A stretch of DNA of 10,098 bases, from positions 1-10,098 of the forward strand of contig JAKACL010000087.1 in NCBI GenBank assembly GCA_021821425.1, read 5' to 3'. Below the pieces are notes generated by a model, which was given only the letters and a program-made list of their open reading frames with translations, did not search any database and was not told the DNA's origin. Source of the DNA: Pseudomonadota bacterium (lineage in GTDB: Bacteria > Pseudomonadota > Gammaproteobacteria > Burkholderiales > Thiobacillaceae). A program made the translations under genes and the position numbers. This document shows positions 6,532-10,098 of this stretch, one piece after another; within the stretch, counting starts at the first letter, position 1, and each line of letters opens with the position of its first letter.

Positions 6532-6855
6532 ATGGCTGTTGAATGGGACGAAGTGGACCTGATGGACAAGGACGAGCACATCGAGCAGGCATCGCGCGCG
6601 ATGAAAGCCATGTCGCATCCGCTGCGCCTGAAGATTCTGTGTGTGCTGGGCGACAAGGAAATCAGCGTGCAGGACATCGTCGACCACGTCGGAACATCGC
6701 AAAGCAATATCTCGCAACACCTCGCCATCCTGCGCGACAAGGGCGTGCTGCGCACCCGCAAGGACGCCAACCGGGTCTATTACCGTGTCGGCGACACGCG
6801 TACGCTCAAGTTGCTGGGCATGATGCGCGACGTGTTCTGCGGCTTTTCCAAGTAA
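6532..6855 (+). CDS. ArsR-family winged-helix repressor with SqrR/BigR-like cysteine pair
   Basis: 107 residues from ATG 6532, chosen because GAGGT (6520-6524) lies at good distance; ATG 6526 is too close to it, and the open frame continues to 6418 without family-like sequence. The core is a typical ArsR winged helix: MSHPLRLKILCVLG (27-40), ISVQDIVDHVGTSQSNISQHLAILRDKG (44-71, recognition helix TSQSNISQHLAIL), then a beta wing VLRTRKDANRVYYRVGD (72-88). The ELCVCDLC metal site of true arsenic sensors is absent. Only two cysteines occur, C37 in LKILCVLG and C103 in DVFC, 66 residues apart. The persulfide sensors SqrR (C41/C107) and BigR have cysteines in the same two helices at the same spacing. 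A metal or redox role cannot be excluded. It is followed by a terminator and then an RND efflux pair in the same direction, its likeliest target; autoregulation and control of gpmI are also possible. Confidence 0.9.
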   Translation: MAVEWDEVDLMDKDEHIEQASRAMKAMSHPLRLKILCVLGDKEISVQDIVDHVGTSQSNISQHLAILRDKGVLRTRKDANRVYYRVGDTRTLKLLGMMRDVFCGFSK

Positions 6856-6871
6856 ACGCCACCGTCCTTCC

Positions 6872-6910
6872 CACCAGGGCCCGGTCCGCGCAAGCGCCCG
6901 GGCCCTGGTG
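6872..6910 (+). terminator. Strong hairpin, probable terminator after the regulator gene
   Basis: A perfect 13-bp stem pairs CACCAGGGCCCGG (6872-6884) with CCGGGCCCTGGTG (6898-6910). The loop holds a nested 3-bp stem closed by a GCAA tetraloop (CGC-GCAA-GCG, 6887-6896). Only TTT follows (6911-6913), so termination may be incomplete or the structure may serve to protect the 3' end. It starts 16 bases after the regulator stop codon and separates it from the RND promoter. No T-run is present on the other strand. Confidence 0.75.
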
Positions 6911-7004
6911 TTTGGCGGGTCCGGATTGGAGGTGTAGCAGTTGTGGCGCATACTTGCGACTCGGCCGGCGCCGAAAACAAGACCTAAAATACGTTGCCAA
7001 GCCA

Positions 7005-7033
7005 TTGAATAATATTGTTAATTAGAATATTCT
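7005..7033 (+). promoter_or_regulatory. Promoter of the RND efflux genes
   Basis: TTGAAT (7005-7010) and TATTCT (7028-7033) are separated by exactly 17 bases, with four of six matches in each box, in an AT-rich stretch standing out from GC-rich surroundings. A start site near 7040 would give a leader of about 20 bases containing GGAGGAG (7049-7055), five bases before the GTG start of the adaptor gene. The -10 box lies inside a perfect palindrome, so binding there should block the promoter. Confidence 0.65.
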
Positions 7034-7036
7034 AAT
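7021..7036. promoter_or_regulatory. 16-bp perfect palindrome, candidate repressor operator
   Basis: ATTAGAATATTCTAAT reads the same on both strands and covers the -10 box of the RND promoter. It has the form ATTA-N8-TAAT, the same 4-8-4 geometry as the ATTC-N8-GAAT site I recall for SqrR. AATATT also occurs at 7011-7016, 15 bp from the copy in the palindrome centre (7026-7031). The neighbouring ArsR-family repressor is the obvious candidate ligand, but this is inference. Confidence 0.6.
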
Positions 7037-7060
7037 GGTCGTTTATCTGGAGGAGCACCC

Positions 7061-8101
7061 GTGCTGAAACCCGCCCGTCTGCTGGCTTGTGCCATCTTCG
7101 CCGCCACGCCCGCCTGGTCTGCGCTGCCGTTTGCAATCGCGCCGGTGAAATACCAGATGACCGATACCGGCTATTCGACCGAGGCCAGCGTCGAGGCCGT
7201 CCGGCAGTCGACGCTGGCCGCCCAGGTATCGGGCCGCGTAGCCGCGGTGAATTTCGACGCCGGCGATTACGTCAAGGCCGGCACGGTCATCGTCCGGCTT
7301 TCCGCGCAGGAGCTGTCGTCCGCGGTGGCGGGCAGCCGCGCGCAGGTGGCGCAGGCCGACGCCACGCTGGCCAACGCGCGCGCCAACTACGAACGCCAGC
7401 AACAGCTGTTCCAGCAGAAATTCATCAGCCAGGCTGCACTCGACCGCGCCACCGCCGAGTTCCGTTCCGCCGAGGCGGCGGCACGCGCGGCACGCGCCGG
7501 CGCCGGCCAGACGTCAGCGATGAGCGGCTACACCGTGATCACCGCGCCGTATTCGGGCGTGGTGGCCGCCCGTCACGTCGAAGTGGGCGAAACGGTCGCA
7601 CCCGGCACCCCGCTGATGACCGGCTTCGACCCCAAGGACATGCGGGTGATCGCCAACATTCCCCAGTACAAGCTGGCCGAGGTGAAAGCCGCGCCGCGCG
7701 TCGCGGTGGAAATCCCCTCGCTCAACAAATGGATCGACGCCGCCGGCGTCACCGTGCTGCCGTCGGCGGATGCCGCCACCCATACGGTCAAGGTACGGAT
7801 CGACCTGCCGACCAACCTGGAAGGCGTCATCCCCGGCATGTTCGCCCGCGCGCATTTCTCGGTGGGCAGCGCGCGCACGCTGACGATCCCGTCGAGCGCA
7901 GTGGTGCGCCGCTCCGAGTTGACCGCGGTGTACGTGGTGAACAAGGACACGGTCAGCCTGCGTCAAATCCGCCTCGGCACGCCGAACGGACGCGGCCAGG
8001 TGGAAGTGCTGGCCGGTCTGAATCCGGGCGAGGTCATCGCGCTCGATCCGGTCAAGGCGGGGATTTACGCCAAAAGCGCCGCCAACCAGACCGCGAAATA
8101 A
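7061..8101 (+). CDS. RND efflux periplasmic adaptor subunit (HlyD/MdtA-like)
   Basis: 346 residues beginning with GTG after a strong GGAGGAG site. It is a membrane fusion protein linking an RND pump to an outer-membrane channel. Residues 1-21 form a signal peptide (LLACAIFAATPAWSA); C10 lies too early for a convincing lipobox, so it is probably soluble in the periplasm rather than a lipoprotein. The first lipoyl half-motif is about 52-80 (AAQVSGRVAAVNFDAGDYVKAG), followed by an Ala/Gln/Arg-rich coiled-coil hairpin about 82-150, which is short for the family, the second lipoyl half about 157-186 (TAPYSGVVAARHVEVGETVAPG), a beta-barrel about 193-270, and a membrane-proximal domain to about 335. 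No His- or Met-rich metal-binding region is present, so nothing points to copper or silver export. The RND pump gene starts 12 bases later, so they are one operon. No outer-membrane channel gene precedes it; one could lie beyond the window. Confidence 0.93.
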   Translation: MLKPARLLACAIFAATPAWSALPFAIAPVKYQMTDTGYSTEASVEAVRQSTLAAQVSGRVAAVNFDAGDYVKAGTVIVRLSAQELSSAVAGSRAQVAQADATLANARANYERQQQLFQQKFISQAALDRATAEFRSAEAAARAARAGAGQTSAMSGYTVITAPYSGVVAARHVEVGETVAPGTPLMTGFDPKDMRVIANIPQYKLAEVKAAPRVAVEIPSLNKWIDAAGVTVLPSADAATHTVKVRIDLPTNLEGVIPGMFARAHFSVGSARTLTIPSSAVVRRSELTAVYVVNKDTVSLRQIRLGTPNGRGQVEVLAGLNPGEVIALDPVKAGIYAKSAANQTAK

Positions 8102-8113
8102 AGGGGGACGCGC

Positions 8114-10098
8114 ATGGGATTCTCCGGACGCACGGCCCGCTTCTTTCTCACATCCCAGCTGACCCCGCTGATCGCGCTGGTCGCGGCGCTGATGGGCCTG
8201 TTCGCCATTCTGGTCACGCCGCGCGAGGAAGAGCCGCAGATCAACGTGACCATGGCCAACGTGTTCATTCCCTTCCCGGGCGCGTCGGCGAAGGACGTGG
8301 AAGCGCTGGTCGCCACGCCCGCCGAGCAGGTGCTGTCGCAGATCGCCGGCATCGAGCACATCTATTCGGTATCCAAACCCGGGATGGCGGTGCTGACCGT
8401 GCAATACCTGGTGGGGCAGGACCGCACGCAGGCGCTGGTGCGGCTGTACGACACCATCCAGGCCAACCGCGACTGGGTGTCGCCCGAACTCGGCGTCGGC
8501 GAACCCATCATCAAGCCGCTCGGCATCGACGACGTGCCGATCGTCACCGTCACGCTGTGGACGCGCGACGAGACCCGCGGTGCGTTTGAGCTGGAACAGG
8601 TGGCGCATTCAGCGGAAATCGAGCTGAAGCGCATCGCCGGCACCCGCGAAGTCACCACGATCGGCGGCCCCGGCCGCGCGGTGCGGGTGCTGATGGACCC
8701 CGACCGCATGGCGGCCTTCAACGTCTCGGCGCAGGACATCCGCGACGCGCTGCAGGTGTCCAACGCGGCCCAGCCGTCCGGCACGCTGGTGTCCGGCAAC
8801 CAGGAGATTCTCGTGCAGACCGGCACCTTTCTGACCGGTGCGGACGACGTGAAGCAGCTGGTGGTCGGCGTTGCGCAGGGACGCCCGGTGTACATGAACG
8901 ACATCGCCCGCGTCGTCGCCGGTCCCGACCAGCCGGCGCGCTACGTCTGGCACGGCCCCGCCGCCGGCGGTTCGCAGCAGGCCGACCCGGGGCAGACTTA
9001 TCCGGCGGTGACGCTGGCCATTTCCAAGAAAGCCGGGGAAAACGCCGTCGATGTCGCCGAAAAGGTCATCGCGCGGGTCAACTCGCTTCAGAACAGCGTG
9101 CTGCCCGAGGGGGTCGAGGTCAGCATCACCCGCAACTACGGCGCCACCGCCGACGACAAGGCGAAGAAGCTGATCCAGAAGCTGATCTTCGCCACCCTCT
9201 CGGTCGTGCTGCTTGTGCTGTTCGCCATCGGCAAACGCGAGGCGCTGATCGTCGGCGCAGCGGTGCTGCTGACGCTGGCGGCCACGCTGTTCGCCTCATG
9301 GGCGTGGGGTTTCACGCTCAACCGCGTCTCGCTGTTCGCGCTGATTTTCTCGATCGGCATCCTGGTCGACGATGCCATCGTGGTAGTGGAGAACATCCAT
9401 CGCCGCATGGGGCTCGACCACGACGGGCTTGAAGCCATCATTCCGCGTGCGGTCGACGAAGTCGGCGGCCCGACCATCCTCGCCACCTTCACCGTGATCG
9501 CCGCGCTGTTGCCGATGGCCTTCGTCTCCGGCCTGATGGGCCCCTACATGAGCCCGATTCCGATCAACGCCTCGATCGGCATGCTGATCTCGCTGGCGAT
9601 CGCCTTCGTCATCACCCCCTGGCTGGCGCTGAAGCTGATCACGCAGGCTGCGCACGACCCCAACGCCGCAGGCGGCGACAACAAACTCACCGCCTTCTTC
9701 CGCACCCGGCTGACGCCCTTCCTGCGCGGCGCCGAGGGCAAGGGGGCGCGCAGGAAGCTGTGGATCGGCATTGGGGTCGCCATTCTGGTGTCGGTCGCGT
9801 TGCCGGCGGTGCAGCTGGTGATCCTGAAAATGCTGCCGTTCGACAACAAGTCTGAATTCCAGGTCATCGTCGACCTGCCAGTCGGCACCCCGCTGGAAAA
9901 AACCGCGCAGGTGCTCGCCGAAATGGGTGCCGCGGTGGCGTCCGTTCCCGAGGTCACCGACTACCAGGCCTATGCCGGTACCGCCGCGCCGATCAACTTC
10001 AACGGCCTGGTGCGGCAGTACTATCTGCGCGCCGGCCCCGAAGTCGGCGACCTGCAGGTGAACCTGGTCGACAAGCACGAACGCGACCGCAAGAGCCA
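8114..10098 (+). CDS. RND efflux permease, AcrB/HAE1-like, incomplete at window end
   Basis: ATG 8114 follows AGGGGGA (8102-8108), and the frame is open for 661 codons to the window edge; a full RND pump has about 1000-1100 residues, so roughly 60% is seen. It is the proton-driven inner-membrane pump of a tripartite exporter. Visible parts are TM1 (about 14-35), the first periplasmic porter domain (about 36-350, with PREEEPQINV and FPGASAKDVE), TM2 (357-373), TM3 (377-398), TM4 (409-430) carrying the proton-relay aspartates D419-D420 in GILVDDAIVVVENI, TM5 (446-471), TM6 (487-509), TM7 (549-575), and the start of the second porter domain. The DD pair and VVVEN context resemble drug and hydrophobic-compound pumps (HAE1) rather than the heavy-metal CzcA group. 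The substrate cannot be told from this. It is controlled with the adaptor by the palindrome-bearing promoter. Confidence 0.95.
   Translation, partial: MGFSGRTARFFLTSQLTPLIALVAALMGLFAILVTPREEEPQINVTMANVFIPFPGASAKDVEALVATPAEQVLSQIAGIEHIYSVSKPGMAVLTVQYLVGQDRTQALVRLYDTIQANRDWVSPELGVGEPIIKPLGIDDVPIVTVTLWTRDETRGAFELEQVAHSAEIELKRIAGTREVTTIGGPGRAVRVLMDPDRMAAFNVSAQDIRDALQVSNAAQPSGTLVSGNQEILVQTGTFLTGADDVKQLVVGVAQGRPVYMNDIARVVAGPDQPARYVWHGPAAGGSQQADPGQTYPAVTLAISKKAGENAVDVAEKVIARVNSLQNSVLPEGVEVSITRNYGATADDKAKKLIQKLIFATLSVVLLVLFAIGKREALIVGAAVLLTLAATLFASWAWGFTLNRVSLFALIFSIGILVDDAIVVVENIHRRMGLDHDGLEAIIPRAVDEVGGPTILATFTVIAALLPMAFVSGLMGPYMSPIPINASIGMLISLAIAFVITPWLALKLITQAAHDPNAAGGDNKLTAFFRTRLTPFLRGAEGKGARRKLWIGIGVAILVSVALPAVQLVILKMLPFDNKSEFQVIVDLPVGTPLEKTAQVLAEMGAAVASVPEVTDYQAYAGTAAPINFNGLVRQYYLRAGPEVGDLQVNLVDKHERDRKS

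Noticed and set aside
6532..6855. Calling the regulator an arsenic sensor ArsR
   Set aside because: The ELCVCDLC-type metal motif is missing and there are no arsenic-resistance genes nearby; family membership alone does not support the function.
7087..8608. Open frames of 500 and 364 codons over the RND adaptor and the pump start
   Set aside because: They are alternative-frame and antisense shadows; the adaptor and pump frames show clear family motifs, signal peptide and ribosome binding sites.

Overview
The window is GC-rich chromosomal DNA, and its gene content and protein sequences fit a betaproteobacterium. A Thiobacillus/Nitrosomonadales-type sulfur or iron oxidiser is my guess, not a proof. 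Supporting signs are a SlmA-type TetR regulator, a gpmI-envC-ctpA-moeB gene block, a tRNA-Ile2 (CAT) gene with encoded CCA, and many long antisense shadow ORFs caused by high GC.

Layout: (1) Positions 1-64 hold the tail of an unidentified plus-strand gene, followed by a strong intrinsic terminator (69-97). A 101-bp palindrome-flanked repeat-like element (96-196) abuts it. (2) A tRNA with anticodon CAT (207-283) lies 44 bp before slmA (328-912), the nucleoid-occlusion regulator. (3) slmA converges on a five-gene minus-strand block read from 6361 down to 909: gpmI (glycolysis), envC (activator of cell-division amidases), ctpA (periplasmic S41 protease), a 131-residue unknown protein, and a moeB/thiF-type E1-like adenylyltransferase. 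The first three genes overlap or nearly touch, so they are very probably one operon. (4) A short AT-rich divergent promoter region (6362-6531) separates gpmI from a small ArsR-family repressor (6532-6855). (5) After a strong hairpin terminator, a separate promoter with a perfect 16-bp palindrome over its -10 box drives an RND efflux pair: a periplasmic adaptor (7061-8101) and the inner-membrane pump (8114 to the window end, incomplete).

The most interesting point is the ArsR-family protein. It lacks the classical metal-binding Cys cluster, but has two cysteines (C37, C103) in the same two places and at the same 66-residue separation as the dithiol pair of the persulfide sensors SqrR and BigR. 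The palindrome over the RND promoter next door is a natural candidate operator. Together they suggest a reactive-sulfur-responsive repressor controlling an RND efflux pump. This is inference from sequence and neighbourhood, not a demonstrated system. The rest of the window is ordinary housekeeping chromosome, apart from the repeat-like element before the tRNA and the uncharacterised 131-residue protein.
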